From Streptomyces sp. NRRL S-340 (GTDB taxonomy: Bacteria; Actinomycetota; Actinomycetes; Streptomycetales; Streptomycetaceae): a stretch of DNA of 64,000 nt. The number at the start of each line of letters is the position of its first letter. Within the stretch, counting starts at the first letter, position 1. Location of the stretch: assembly GCF_000720185.1 (NCBI RefSeq), contig NZ_JOIY01000005.1:152719-216718 (forward strand). Reading direction: 5' to 3'. A program made the translations under genes and the position numbers. Shown piece by piece: positions 45,013 through 54,035 of the stretch. The notes below the pieces were generated by a model. It made no database searches. It worked only from the letters and a program-made list of their open reading frames with translations, and was not told the DNA's origin.

Positions 45013-45375
45013 ATGAACGCCGCATATTGGATCCTTGCAAGCCTGCTCGCGCTCTTCTACCTCTACGGGGGCGCACTGAAAGCGACCCGGAGCCGCGAGC
45101 GGCTCCGGCCGATGATGGCGTGGGTGGACAGCATGCCGATGCCCGTGGTCAGGGCCCTCGGACTGACCGAGGTGCTCGGCGCGTTCGGGCTGGTCCTCCC
45201 TCCGCTGACCGGTGTCGCTCCGTGGCTCGCGACGGTCGCCGCCGTCGGGTTCGTGGTCCTCCAGATCGGTGCGACCAGGGTGCACCTGAGCCGCGGCGAC
45301 CGCCGCATCGCCCTGAACATCACACTGCTGCTCACCGCCGCCGTGACCGTCTGGCCGGCGACGGGGTGGCTCTGA
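45013..45375 (+). CDS. DoxX-like membrane protein
   Basis: A 120-residue protein with four TM helices (WILASLLALFYLYGGALKA; VVRALGLTEVLGAFGLVLP). It is a DoxX-like small membrane protein often paired with oxidative-stress or quinone functions. The ATG has a GGGACG upstream. It is probably in the LysR-controlled unit with the cupin gene. Confidence 0.8.
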   Translation: MNAAYWILASLLALFYLYGGALKATRSRERLRPMMAWVDSMPMPVVRALGLTEVLGAFGLVLPPLTGVAPWLATVAAVGFVVLQIGATRVHLSRGDRRIALNITLLLTAAVTVWPATGWL

Positions 45376-45380
45376 CGCCG

Positions 45381-45791
45381 CTACGCCCGCTGCCTGCGTC
45401 CGAACTTCTCGACGGCGGCGGGCGTGACCGGCGTGAAGAAGTTGACGAGGTTGCCGTCCGGATCGCGGAACAGCAGGGACCGGTTCCCCCACGGCATGGT
45501 GGTGGGTCCGCCGACCACGTCATCGAGGAGGCCGGCGAGGTTCTCGTGGACCCGGTCGACGTCGTCGACCAGGAACTCGATGATCACGCTGTGGTTGTCG
45601 GCCGGGCGGGCGGAGTCCGGCGCGAAGAGCGGGACGGTGCGGGTACTGGCGATGGCGAGGGTCGCACCGGGGGTGCGGACCTCGGCGAAGTCCTCGGTGG
45701 CCCAGACCGCCGTCGTACCGGTCGCCTTCTCGTAGAAGCCGACCAGGCGTGCCACATCGCCGGTGATGACGCGGACCGAGACGAAGTCCAT
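45381..45791 (-). CDS. VOC family protein
   Basis: A 136-residue glyoxalase/bleomycin-resistance-like protein (VSVRVITGDVARLVGFYEKATG; NHSVIIEFLVDDVDRVHENL; LLFRDPDGNLVNFFTPV). It stands opposite a WYL-type regulator with 178 bp between, a usual pair in Streptomyces. The ligand is unknown. Confidence 0.87.
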   Translation of the reverse strand: MDFVSVRVITGDVARLVGFYEKATGTTAVWATEDFAEVRTPGATLAIASTRTVPLFAPDSARPADNHSVIIEFLVDDVDRVHENLAGLLDDVVGGPTTMPWGNRSLLFRDPDGNLVNFFTPVTPAAVEKFGRRQRA

Positions 45792-45969
45792 GGTGTTCTC
45801 CCTTGCTCGACCGGTGGATCCGTCCACCGGTGGCTCTGCTGACGAGCGGCCCCGCCGACCCCGGGTCCCGGTGACGGGATGTTCGGCGGCGGGGATTTCC
45901 GTTGCGTCTCCGAAGGTAGGACAAATAGAGGACAGAAACGGTCCAGTATTCTCGCTTTAGACTCGTCCC

Positions 45970-47103
45970 ATGTCCCGACCCACCGGCCGCGTCCTGACTC
46001 TTCTGGAACTGCTGCAGTCGGGCGGCGTCCGGACCATGGCCGAACTCGCCGACCGCCTCGGCGTCGACCCGCGCACCGTGCGCCGGTACGTGGACCACCT
46101 GGTCGACCTCGACGTGCCGGTCGAGGCGGTGCGCGGCCGCTACGGCGGCTACCGGCTCGCACCCGGTCACCGGCTGCCCCCGCTCATGCTGAGCGACGAC
46201 GAGGCGCTCGCCGTGCTGCTCGGCCTCGCTGTCGCACGCCGGTCGGGACCGGCGGCGACGGCGGTCACCGCAGGTGAGACGGCGGCGGCCAAGATCCGGC
46301 GGGTACTGCCCGAGCGCGTCGCCCGCCGGCTCGACACGGTGCTGGGGTCCCTCGCCTTCACGGCGCCGCCCGGCGAGTTCGCGGTACCCGACCCCTCGGT
46401 CCTGCTGACCCTCGCCGACGCGGTGCGCCACGGCCGGCCCGTCTCGGTCAAGTACACCGACCGCAACGGCAGGCGCAGCGACCGCACGCTGCACCCGTAC
46501 GGGCTCGTGGCCCACTCGGGCCGGTGGTACGTCACCGGCGCCGATCCGGGCATCGGCGAGGACCGTACCTTCCGGCTCGACGGCATCACCGACGCGCGGA
46601 CCCTGCCCGGCTCGTTCGAGGCCCCGGCCGGTCCCGACCCGGCCCAGCGCGTCCTGACCGGGTTCGCCACCGCCGCGTACCGGCACGAGGTGACGCTGCG
46701 GATCCATGGGACGCCGGAGCAGATCCGGGCCCGGTTCCCCGCCGCCCTCGCCAACCTGGAGGAGCTGGACGCCGCGCCGGACGCGGACCTGACGCCGGAA
46801 CCGGACCCGGTGCCGGACTCGGCCTCCGGGCCGGTCCCGCTTCCGGAGCCGGACCCGCTCGCCGGGCCGCCCTCGCGCCCAGGGCTCTCCTCGGGCTCCG
46901 GGCCGCCCTCGGGCTCCGGGCCGGACGCCGCTCCCTCCGCCGCCCGGTGGTTCCGCGTCGCATTGCGGGTCGAGCGGCTCGACTGGCTGCCCGGACTGCT
47001 GGCCTCGCTCGACCGGCCGTTCGTCATCGAACGCCCCGGCGAACTGCGCGACCTCGTGGCCGCGCTCGCCGACCGCCTGGCGCACCACGCCCGCCGCACC
47101 TGA
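45970..47103 (+). CDS. HTH-WYL domain regulator
   Basis: A 377-residue regulator: HTH_11 domain at residues 1-60 (LLELLQSGGVRTMAELADRLGVDPRTVRRYVDHL), then a WYL domain (RPVSVKYTDRNGRRSDRTLHPYGLVAHSGRWYVTG) that usually binds nucleic acid or small ligands, and a C-terminal WCX part. A low-complexity Pro/Gly/Ser insert of about 50 residues (273-325) interrupts the C-terminal part. It is divergent from the VOC gene, its likely target. Confidence 0.88.
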   Translation: MSRPTGRVLTLLELLQSGGVRTMAELADRLGVDPRTVRRYVDHLVDLDVPVEAVRGRYGGYRLAPGHRLPPLMLSDDEALAVLLGLAVARRSGPAATAVTAGETAAAKIRRVLPERVARRLDTVLGSLAFTAPPGEFAVPDPSVLLTLADAVRHGRPVSVKYTDRNGRRSDRTLHPYGLVAHSGRWYVTGADPGIGEDRTFRLDGITDARTLPGSFEAPAGPDPAQRVLTGFATAAYRHEVTLRIHGTPEQIRARFPAALANLEELDAAPDADLTPEPDPVPDSASGPVPLPEPDPLAGPPSRPGLSSGSGPPSGSGPDAAPSAARWFRVALRVERLDWLPGLLASLDRPFVIERPGELRDLVAALADRLAHHARRT

Positions 47104-47164
47104 CCGGCGAGGCAGCGCCCGCCGGGCCCCTGCCGGGCGAGGCGGCGTGCTCCGGACCGCTCCT

Positions 47165-49756
47165 CTACCGGCGCTCGGAGTGATGGAGTTTGCGGGCGGC
47201 CTCGTGACGGTTGTGGACGCCGAGTTTGTTCAGCACCGCGCCCACGTGGTGCCCGGCCGTCTTGGGCGTGATGTAGAGGCGGGCGGCGATCTCGGCGTCC
47301 GCCAAACCCTCGTTCAGCAGCTTCAGTACGTCCAGCTCCCGGTTGGTCAGTCCGTACGGATTGGCCCGTGTGGCCGCTCGGGGGCCCCGCCGTACCGGGC
47401 GGACGCCTCGGGCCCGCATCAGGGCGCGGGTGTACGCGACGGCCGGCCGCGCCCCGAGGCCCTCGAAGGCGTCCAGGGCCTGGTCCAGCGCGCCCGCGTC
47501 CCCGGACAGACGCGCCAGCGCGGCGTCGTGGGGACAGCCGAGCCGCTCCCAGTGTTCCGCGGCGCCCGCCCAGTCGCCGGCCAGCTCCAGCGCGTACGGC
47601 TCGGCCGCAGGAACCCCCGGGGGAGTGCCCCCGGCGCGACGGATCCAGCAGGCCAGCGGCCCGGACAGCCAGGGATGGCTGCGCTCCTCCAGCGCGGCCA
47701 GCCCGCGTCGTGCCTCCGCCTGCACCCTCTCCTGATCACCGGCGAGCCAGGCCGCCTCGACCCGGGCCTCCCAGCCCGGACCCGTGTCCAGCAGACAGCC
47801 GGGGTCGACCAGGCCCGCCGCCTGCTCCAGCAGGGGCCACACCTGCCCCTTGCCCTGGCGGGCCCGCACCAGCCCCAGCACGGTCAGCGCCAGGGCCCGG
47901 ACGACCGGCGGCGAACCGGGATGGCGCAGGACCTTCTGCGCGGCGCCGGCGGCCTGGGGCCACAGGCCGCGGTTCAGCAGTCCCCAACTGTCCCAGGCCT
48001 GCGTCCACAGCAGGTAGGTCAGCAGGTCACGGTCGAGGCAGTAGGCCTCCGCCCGGCCCACGGCCGCGGTGGTCCGGGCGGCGTCGCGCCGCAGTGCGCT
48101 GAACCAGGCCATGATGACCGTCAAGAGGGCCGCGTCCACCGGCAGGTCCTGTGCGATGGCGCTCGCCACCGCCTGCTCGCAGTCCTCCCAGCCGTCCTCC
48201 TGGCACAGCAGCCGCGCCGCCGCGGTATGGAAACGCGCCTGGACGACCACGCCCGCGTCGCCGAAGCGTTCGCCGAGCGCGGTCGCCTTCTCGGCGTACG
48301 CGGCCGCCACCGGCACCGGGGCGTGCTCGTAGCAGGCCAGCTGGCACAGGTTCAGGTATGCCCCGGCCAGCTCCCGGCTTGGCCGCAGCCGCTCGAGCAC
48401 CCGCACCGCGTCCAGGCCGGTCCGCCCGGCCTCGGCGGTGCGCCCGGCCGGCCACAGCCAGGACGACAGCCAGCGCAGGTCGTCGCCCTCGCGCAGCCGG
48501 TCACCCAGCTCATGACGCAGCCCCACCGCCGCGCGGCGGGAAGCGATCCCGTCGTCCAGTCTGCTGGACAGCAGGCACGCCCGCGAATGGCCCTCCAGCA
48601 GGGCCGCCCGCCGGCCTGGCGGCAGGCGGTCGGCGTGGCGCAGGGAACGGGCGTACTGGGCGGCCGCCTCGCGGTGCGCGCCCAACGCGGCGGCGCGGGC
48701 GGCCGCCGCGGGGGCGTACTCCAGCACGGCCGCCGGATCCCTTGCGGCCTCGGCGTGATCGGCCAGCAGCGCGAGGTCGTCCACGGCGACGGGACCTGAT
48801 CGCATGGCCGCCAGTACGTCCCGGTGCACGCGCAGCCGGCGGGCGGCGGGGACGGCCTCCAGCACCGCCCGCCGGGTCAGTTCATGGCGGAACTCGCTCA
48901 CCTGCCCGTCGGTGCGGACGACCCCGCAGGCGACGGCCTCCTCCAGCGCCCCCTCCGCGTCCGGCAGGATGCCGGTCAGCAAGGGCAGCGAGACCCGGGA
49001 GCCCAGGACGGCCAGCACGTCGACCACCGTGCGGGTCGCGGCCGAAAGGCCCGCCAAACGTCCGGCGACGGCCTCACGCACCGTCGCCGGGATCGCCTCT
49101 GCCGGGGCGGCGAGGATCTCGGCGACGATGAACGGATTGCCCGCGGAGACCTGGTACAGCTCTTCGGCGTCGATGGCGTGTCCTGCGGCGAGCCGGGCCA
49201 CGGCCCGTCGGCTCAGCGGGGCCAGGTCGTGGCGGTGTACCCACGGATAGCGGGCGAGAGTGCCGAGGAGCGCGGTGAGATCGTGGGTGCGCCCGATCTC
49301 GTCGTCGCGGTAGGTGGCGACCACCAGCGCGGGGACCTCCGGCAGGCGCCGGGCCAGGTAGCGCAGCAGGTCCATCGTCGCTTCGTCGGCCCAGTGGACG
49401 TCCTCCACGACCAGCAGACTGGGGCAGACGCTCAGGTCGGCCAGGAGGCGGTCGAAGACCTCGTCGGCGCGGCAGGCGCCGGCCAGCGCACGGGTCAGTG
49501 CCGTGCGCACGGCCCGGCCCAGGCGGGGGGCGAAGTCCATCACGGGGCCCAGCGCGCGGGGGGTGGACAGCGGGTCGCAGGCCCCGACCAGGACCCGGAT
49601 GTGGGGATCCGCCATCTGGGCCAGACGGTGCACGACGGTGGTCTTGCCGATGCCGGCCTCGCCGCGCACAAGGGCAACGCCCCCAGGACCGCTTACGGCC
49701 TCGTGCAGGTGACCGGTGAGGTCCTGGAGCACAGCCTCTCGCTCCAGCAGGTCCAT
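47165..49756 (-). CDS. Large LuxR-type (LAL) ATPase regulator
   Basis: An 863-residue regulator. N-terminal AAA ATPase: Walker A GEAGIGKTTVVHRL near residue 40, Walker B LLVVEDVHWADE near 125. The middle is a long helical TPR-like region. The C-terminus is a LuxR HTH (YGLTNRELDVLKLLNEGLADAEIAARLYITPKTAGHHVGAVL). ATG 49756 is chosen as start (MDLLEREAVL), with GGAGGG 12 nt upstream. Such LAL proteins often activate secondary metabolism or sugar genes; no obvious target lies next to it except the polyasparagine gene behind its promoter. Confidence 0.88.
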   Translation of the reverse strand: MDLLEREAVLQDLTGHLHEAVSGPGGVALVRGEAGIGKTTVVHRLAQMADPHIRVLVGACDPLSTPRALGPVMDFAPRLGRAVRTALTRALAGACRADEVFDRLLADLSVCPSLLVVEDVHWADEATMDLLRYLARRLPEVPALVVATYRDDEIGRTHDLTALLGTLARYPWVHRHDLAPLSRRAVARLAAGHAIDAEELYQVSAGNPFIVAEILAAPAEAIPATVREAVAGRLAGLSAATRTVVDVLAVLGSRVSLPLLTGILPDAEGALEEAVACGVVRTDGQVSEFRHELTRRAVLEAVPAARRLRVHRDVLAAMRSGPVAVDDLALLADHAEAARDPAAVLEYAPAAAARAAALGAHREAAAQYARSLRHADRLPPGRRAALLEGHSRACLLSSRLDDGIASRRAAVGLRHELGDRLREGDDLRWLSSWLWPAGRTAEAGRTGLDAVRVLERLRPSRELAGAYLNLCQLACYEHAPVPVAAAYAEKATALGERFGDAGVVVQARFHTAAARLLCQEDGWEDCEQAVASAIAQDLPVDAALLTVIMAWFSALRRDAARTTAAVGRAEAYCLDRDLLTYLLWTQAWDSWGLLNRGLWPQAAGAAQKVLRHPGSPPVVRALALTVLGLVRARQGKGQVWPLLEQAAGLVDPGCLLDTGPGWEARVEAAWLAGDQERVQAEARRGLAALEERSHPWLSGPLACWIRRAGGTPPGVPAAEPYALELAGDWAGAAEHWERLGCPHDAALARLSGDAGALDQALDAFEGLGARPAVAYTRALMRARGVRPVRRGPRAATRANPYGLTNRELDVLKLLNEGLADAEIAARLYITPKTAGHHVGAVLNKLGVHNRHEAARKLHHSERR

Positions 49757-50120
49757 CACCAGCCAGTTTCCCTCCGGGGCCAAAGCCGCGCAAAAGATCC
49801 AGACGGGTCAGGTCAGGCCGACCGGTGGGGTGGCGTCATGGGATGCCGGGATGAAAGGTGGGGGATGCCCGGGTGGAAGATGGGGGGCTCGCCCGATGCG
49901 TCCCCCGGCCGCGGCGTGGAACGCTGTCGAAAGAGTTCCAGAACCCGGGGCTCCCGGTTCGCGGCTCGAAACAGGCCCGTGCAGAGCATGCCGACCTACC
50001 CCGCCTTCGAAATGCCTGCGGCAGTGAATTCAGCCCGGCAGTGAAAGGCGTCTCCGGCTGCCGTCGCCTTTCGGACTGTCCGCCTATCGGCAGGGATCCG
50101 CCTCATCGGAAAGAATCGTC
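49757..50120. other. Intergenic region ahead of LuxR and polyasparagine genes
   Basis: It holds an imperfect direct repeat (GGGATGCCGGGATGAAAGG-like at 49,840 and 49,862) and the dyad GAAAGGCG-N14-CGCCTTTC (50043-50072) about 50 bp before the polyasparagine gene. No further gene is seen. Confidence 0.5.
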
Positions 50121-50591
50121 ATGATCAAGCACATCGCAAAGCGTACGGCGCTGCTGACCGCATCGGCTGCCCTGGCCGCTGGTGGCGCGCTGGCGCCCTC
50201 CGCCGCCTTCGCCTCCCCGGAACCCGCAGGCACCCATGCGACAGTGCCGTACGACAACGGCCACCACGGGCACGGTAACGGCAAGAGGCAGAACAACAAC
50301 AACAATAACAACAACAACGGCAGGGGAGCGAACAACAACAACAATAACAACAACAACGGCAGGGGAGCGAACAACAACAACAATAATAACAACGGCGGAG
50401 GTGGGAACAACAACAATAATAACAACAACAACGGGGGAGGGGCGAACAACAACAATAATAACAACAATAACGGCGGGGGAGCGAACAACAACAACAATAA
50501 CAACAATGGCGGAGGTGGGAACAACAACAACAACAATAACAACAACAACGGGGGAGGGGCGAACAACAACAATAATAACAACAACGGCTGA
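50121..50591 (+). CDS. Secreted polyasparagine-repeat protein
   Basis: A 156-residue protein. MIKHIAKRTALLTASAALAAGG is a signal peptide with likely cleavage after FASP. After a His/Gly segment (NGHHGHGNGK) the whole mature protein consists of eight blocks of 8-10 asparagines separated by GRGA, GGGG or GGGA, about 70 Asn in total. The codons are mixed AAC/AAT, forming an A-rich trinucleotide tract unlike the genome. GGAAAG lies 7 nt before the ATG. It is unlike any family I know; a cell-wall or aerial-hypha surface structure is possible. It could be amyloid- or prion-like. Confidence 0.75.
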   Translation: MIKHIAKRTALLTASAALAAGGALAPSAAFASPEPAGTHATVPYDNGHHGHGNGKRQNNNNNNNNNGRGANNNNNNNNNGRGANNNNNNNNGGGGNNNNNNNNNGGGANNNNNNNNNGGGANNNNNNNNGGGGNNNNNNNNNNGGGANNNNNNNNG

Positions 50592-50600
50592 ACTTCAGCA

Positions 50601-50630
50601 GTCCGGCCGGGTGGGATCACCCGGCCGGAC
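50601..50630. terminator. Bidirectional terminator between the polyasparagine genes
   Basis: GTCCGGCCGGGTG (50601-50613) pairs perfectly with 50618-50630 over a 4-nt GGAT loop, between two convergent stops. Confidence 0.85.
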
Positions 50631-50655
50631 CTGCATGTCTGCGGCAGTGCGCGAT

Positions 50656-51090
50656 TCACGACCCCGCGTTCTGATTGCAGTTGATGTTCTGCGTTCCGCT
50701 GAAGGTGTTGCCCTGGCCGACCTGCCCCATCGGGTAGCAGACCTGAATGATTGACGTGGTACCCAGGATCGAGAGGAGCCCGCCGCCCTGGCCCTGGGTG
50801 GTACCGACATTGTTGTTATTGTTGTTGTTCACCTCGCCAGTGCCGTTGTTGTTATTGTTGTTGTTCACGCCTCCGTTGTTGTTGTTATTGTTGTTGTTGT
50901 TGTCTCGCACGGCGGTGCAGCTGTCTCCCAGCCCGACCTGTTCCAGCGGGAAACAGGCGTCGAGGAGGGACCTGGCGCCCACGAGCGAGAGGATTCCTCC
51001 GTCGCCCTGCGCCTGGGCGCCCCCGCTGCTGAAAAGCACCGCTGCCGCCGCAGCGACACTGATCGTGGCAAAACGCTTCCTGAGCCTCAC
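50656..51090 (-). CDS. Second secreted Asn-rich protein with two cysteine modules
   Basis: A 144-residue protein starting at GTG 51090 (GAAAGG about 9 nt upstream). The signal peptide (RFATISVAAAAAVLFSSGG) ends near AQAQG. Two related modules frame the repeats: ILSLVGARSLLDACFPLEQVG and LLSILGTTSIIQVCYPMGQVG, each with two cysteines. Between them are three polyasparagine blocks (9, 7 and 7). The C-terminus is NINCNQNAGS. It is convergent with the polyasparagine gene and shares its repeat chemistry, so the two likely evolved and act together. The hydrophobic modules recall chaplin/rodlin surface proteins only loosely. Confidence 0.72.
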   Translation of the reverse strand: MRLRKRFATISVAAAAAVLFSSGGAQAQGDGGILSLVGARSLLDACFPLEQVGLGDSCTAVRDNNNNNNNNNGGVNNNNNNNGTGEVNNNNNNNVGTTQGQGGGLLSILGTTSIIQVCYPMGQVGQGNTFSGTQNINCNQNAGS

Positions 51091-51479
51091 TCGACCGACC
51101 TTTCGTCGTCCTGTCGCCGAACCCTGAGTTGCAGTGGTCAGGATGGCGACGGCAGGCGTGGGGCGATCACAAGGCACGCTGCGGTCCGCTTCTTTTCCCC
51201 CGTACAGCCGCTCCGTCGGCGCAGCCGCCGCCGGGTCCGGCTCCGCTTTGGGTGTGGTCCTGAAGATCTCCCGGACGGCTGGTACGCGGTGTGCCGGCCC
51301 GGAAGTGTCGTGTCCCGGCCAGCACGTCCGGGACACGCGTCATCCGTGCCGCCTCATGTGCCGCTCTGGGCGTCCCGTTCACCTCTCGACGCGCCGATCA
51401 CGGCCGGTTCGCGTTCTTGCCGCCCGGTCGGGGTGCCGTCACCGTCGACATGTCCGCTTGTCGATGGAAGGGATTCCAC

Positions 51480-51764
51480 TTGGCCGCACCCGCCGCCCCA
51501 GGTCCGCAGAACCGCCTCGACGAATGGCAGGGCCAGATCCTTCTGGGCCTTGCCCGGCTGATACAGAACATGCTGGCCGGCCGGCGCAAGCGGCTGGACG
51601 TCGCCCTGCGCAACTGGGCCATGCGCGGCGCCCACGCCCACGGCGTCGACCCGCGCGTGATCACCCGGGCGGTCGGGCTGAGCGACGCACAGGTGCGCAA
51701 GGCGCTGGGCGGCGGAAAGCCCGGCGGCGAGCAGAAAAACGGTGAGCAGAAAAACGGCGGGTAG
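51480..51764 (+). CDS. Small basic protein, function unknown
   Basis: A 94-residue protein (LDEWQGQILLGLARLIQNMLAGRRKRLDVALRNW) with a possible HTH-like end (VITRAVGLSDAQVRKALGGGK) and a repeated EQKNG tail. TTG 51480 is chosen because GGAAGGG lies 8 nt upstream; ATG 51450 has no ribosome site. It stands just before the fMet tRNA with its own terminator. Unrecognised family. Confidence 0.55.
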   Translation: MAAPAAPGPQNRLDEWQGQILLGLARLIQNMLAGRRKRLDVALRNWAMRGAHAHGVDPRVITRAVGLSDAQVRKALGGGKPGGEQKNGEQKNGG

Positions 51765-51783
51765 CAAAGGCGAGCAGAAAACA

Positions 51784-51813
51784 GTGAAGGCCCGGCGGAA
51801 ACCGGGCCTTCAC
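51784..51813. terminator. Bidirectional terminator between small gene and tRNA
   Basis: GTGAAGGCCCGG (51784-51795) pairs perfectly with 51802-51813 over CGGAAA, followed by TTTCT. Confidence 0.85.
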
Positions 51814-51820
51814 TTTCTCG

Positions 51821-51894
51821 TAGCGGGGACAGGATTTGAACCTGCGACCTCTGGGTTATGAGCCCAGCGAGCTACCGAGCTGCTCCACCCCGCG
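51821..51894 (-). tRNA. Initiator tRNA-fMet (CAT)
   Basis: A 74-nt cloverleaf on the minus strand without encoded CCA. The anticodon loop is CTCATAA within the CTGGG/CCCAG stem, giving the three consecutive G-C pairs of initiators, and the first pair is a C-T mismatch, also an initiator feature. The T loop reads GGTTCAAATCC. Confidence 0.93.
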
Positions 51895-51969
51895 TCGACA
51901 CCGTGAACTGTACGGCATCGGCCCGCCCAGGGCGAACCGGGTCCGGTTCACGGTCCGGGATGCCCCGGT

Positions 51970-53475
51970 TCAAGCCGGTTCGGGCTGCGGTTCGGCGGCC
52001 TGGGAGTCGGGGGAGTCGTGCTGGCCCGAGCGCGGTCCCGGCAACGGAGCCGGCACCGGCTGCGCGTCCCACGGCTTGGTGGTCCGCACGTAGAAGAAGA
52101 TCACCGATCCCATCGCCACGATGAGGAGCGGTCCGAACAGCCACGGGAGATCGGCCATCTGCCGCGGGAGCCAGCGGTAGGCCACCAGGAGCGCGGTGAA
52201 GACCGTGGCGCCGTAGGCGACGAACCGGACGCCCGAGCGGTCCCACCCGCGTGCGAACGCGCGCATCGCCGCCTCGACCGTGAGCGCGAACACCACCCCG
52301 GCGACGAGGTCCGAGCCGTAGTGGTAGCCGAAGCCGAGCGTCGCGGTGAGGGTGGCGACCAGCCAGAACGCGCCCGCGAAGCGCATCGCCCGGGAGCCCT
52401 TGCGGGAATGGATGAAGAGCGTCATCGCCCAGGCCGTGTGCAGACTGGGCATGCAGTTGCGCGGGGTGATCTCGTCGAACGGGATCGCGTGCGGGACGCC
52501 GATCGGCGGCATGGTGTGGGGCCACAGATCGGCCGTGGCCCAGTGACCGCCGTCGGCGCCGTAGGCGAAGACCGGTCCGACGACCGGGAAGATCATGTAG
52601 ACGGCCGGCCCCAGCAGACCGATGACCAGGAAGGTCCGCACCAGGTGATGGGCCGGGAAGCGGCGCTCGGCGGCCACGTGACGCAGCTGGTACAGCCCCA
52701 CGAGGGCCGCCGCCAGCGGGAGCTGGCCGTACACGAGGTGGAGACCGTGGGAGCCGATCGGCCCGCTGGCCTCCACGAGCCGCCCCACCAGCCACGACGG
52801 GTTGCCCAGCGCGTGGTCGGCGGTCGCCACGTACTGGTCGAGCACCTGCGGGCGGGTTTTCGACGTGATCAGCAGCCAGGTGTCGCCGGTCTTGTGGCCG
52901 GCGACCAGCAGCAGCGCCAGCCCGACGCCCTTCAGGAGCAGCGCGCGCTCCTGGCCGGTACGGCGGGTGACGGCGAGGACCGCGCAGCCGAGCACCACCC
53001 ACAGGGCGCCGTTGCCGAAGCTCAGCTGTGCTCCGGCCAGCCACCGCACCAGGAGGAAGACGAGGTCGACACCGATCGCCGCGCCGGCCGCGATGAGCCG
53101 TTGCCGCCAGGTGAGCACCACCATGAGCAGTGCCAGGCCGGCGTACAGCAGCGGGCCGGAACTGGGAGCGAAAATCACCTCCCGTGCCTGGTTGGTGAGG
53201 GGCCCCCGCAGGCCGTAATGGCGCGCGGCGAACTCCAGGGCCACGAGGAACCCGAGGGTCACCACGCCCGCCGCGGCCCACAGCAGCAACCGGGGCTGAC
53301 GCCACGCCGCGGACGCGGGATCACCGTTCGTCCGCGGGGATATTCGTGTCGATGTGTTCTTCAATTGTTTGGCCCATGCGGTAGACGGTGGACAAAGGTC
53401 TCGCTCATCGTGCTGCTCGGTACGCTTCTCCGGTGAAGAACGGGCGATCGGGGCGATCGTCGCGAGTTCGAACAT
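51970..53475 (-). CDS. PAP2 family phosphatase, membrane protein
   Basis: A 501-residue integral membrane protein with about 11 TM segments. The PAP2 phosphatase triad is visible as RNCMPSLHTAWAM (PSxH motif) and GFGYHYGSDLVAGV (last motif), in the Aur1/inositolphosphotransferase-like branch. The long N-terminal hydrophilic part (first 60 residues) may be overpredicted; ATG 53475 (MFELATIAP) is one plausible start and downstream starts are possible. It probably acts on a lipid phosphate in the membrane. Confidence 0.82.
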   Translation of the reverse strand: MFELATIAPIARSSPEKRTEQHDERDLCPPSTAWAKQLKNTSTRISPRTNGDPASAAWRQPRLLLWAAAGVVTLGFLVALEFAARHYGLRGPLTNQAREVIFAPSSGPLLYAGLALLMVVLTWRQRLIAAGAAIGVDLVFLLVRWLAGAQLSFGNGALWVVLGCAVLAVTRRTGQERALLLKGVGLALLLVAGHKTGDTWLLITSKTRPQVLDQYVATADHALGNPSWLVGRLVEASGPIGSHGLHLVYGQLPLAAALVGLYQLRHVAAERRFPAHHLVRTFLVIGLLGPAVYMIFPVVGPVFAYGADGGHWATADLWPHTMPPIGVPHAIPFDEITPRNCMPSLHTAWAMTLFIHSRKGSRAMRFAGAFWLVATLTATLGFGYHYGSDLVAGVVFALTVEAAMRAFARGWDRSGVRFVAYGATVFTALLVAYRWLPRQMADLPWLFGPLLIVAMGSVIFFYVRTTKPWDAQPVPAPLPGPRSGQHDSPDSQAAEPQPEPA

Positions 53476-53699
53476 GCTAACGGCAGGTGTGCGCCGGCTC
53501 CGCCGGTCCCGGAGACGGGCGCGGGTTCGCCGGTCACGGAGGGCGCGGGACGAGGTGCTCCCACCCCCGGCACCGGTCCGGTGAGGGCGGAGGGCGGCCG
53601 CGAAGACGAGGGAGACGGAGGGGGAATGGGGTCCCGGGGGCCGGGGCACACGGGTCGTCGTATCACCCCTGTGGACCACCGCGACGAGGGAGACTCCCG

Positions 53700-53927
53700 A
53701 TGCTCATGGCACACCCCACCGTGCTCAGGAACCTGATCGAGCAGTACGACACGCTGCGGATCCTGCACGCCGAGGAGGGCAGCCCGGAGGTGCGCCGGCG
53801 GATGGAGGACATCGCTTACACGCTCTGCGTCTCCACCGGGACCCGGGACGTCGACGCGGCCCTGATCGCGGCCCGCCACCAGCTTCCCGGCGCCCGCCCG
53901 CAGGACGACTCCCTGGTGTCCGCGTAA
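53700..53927 (+). CDS. DUF5133 family protein
   Basis: A 75-residue protein (MLMAHPTVLRNLIEQYDTLRILHAEEGS; RRMEDIAYTLCVSTGTRDVDAALIAARHQL) of the Streptomyces DUF5133 family, usually paired with antitoxin- or SigB-like regulators; its function is unknown. GAGGGAGA precedes ATG 53700. Confidence 0.85.
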   Translation: MLMAHPTVLRNLIEQYDTLRILHAEEGSPEVRRRMEDIAYTLCVSTGTRDVDAALIAARHQLPGARPQDDSLVSA

Positions 53928-54035
53928 GGCCGGCCTCGTCAGGCCGTCCGCCTGGGCGCGCCGGAACGGGACGGGGAGGCCGGGCCGCGTGGCACCCCCC
54001 CGGCCGCCCGCCGCCCCCTGCGGGCGGCGTCCACG

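Noticed and set aside
50084..50659. Poly-leucine frame opposite the polyasparagine gene
   Set aside because: The mirror of AAC repeats; it lacks a signal peptide start and ribosome site, whereas the plus strand has both.
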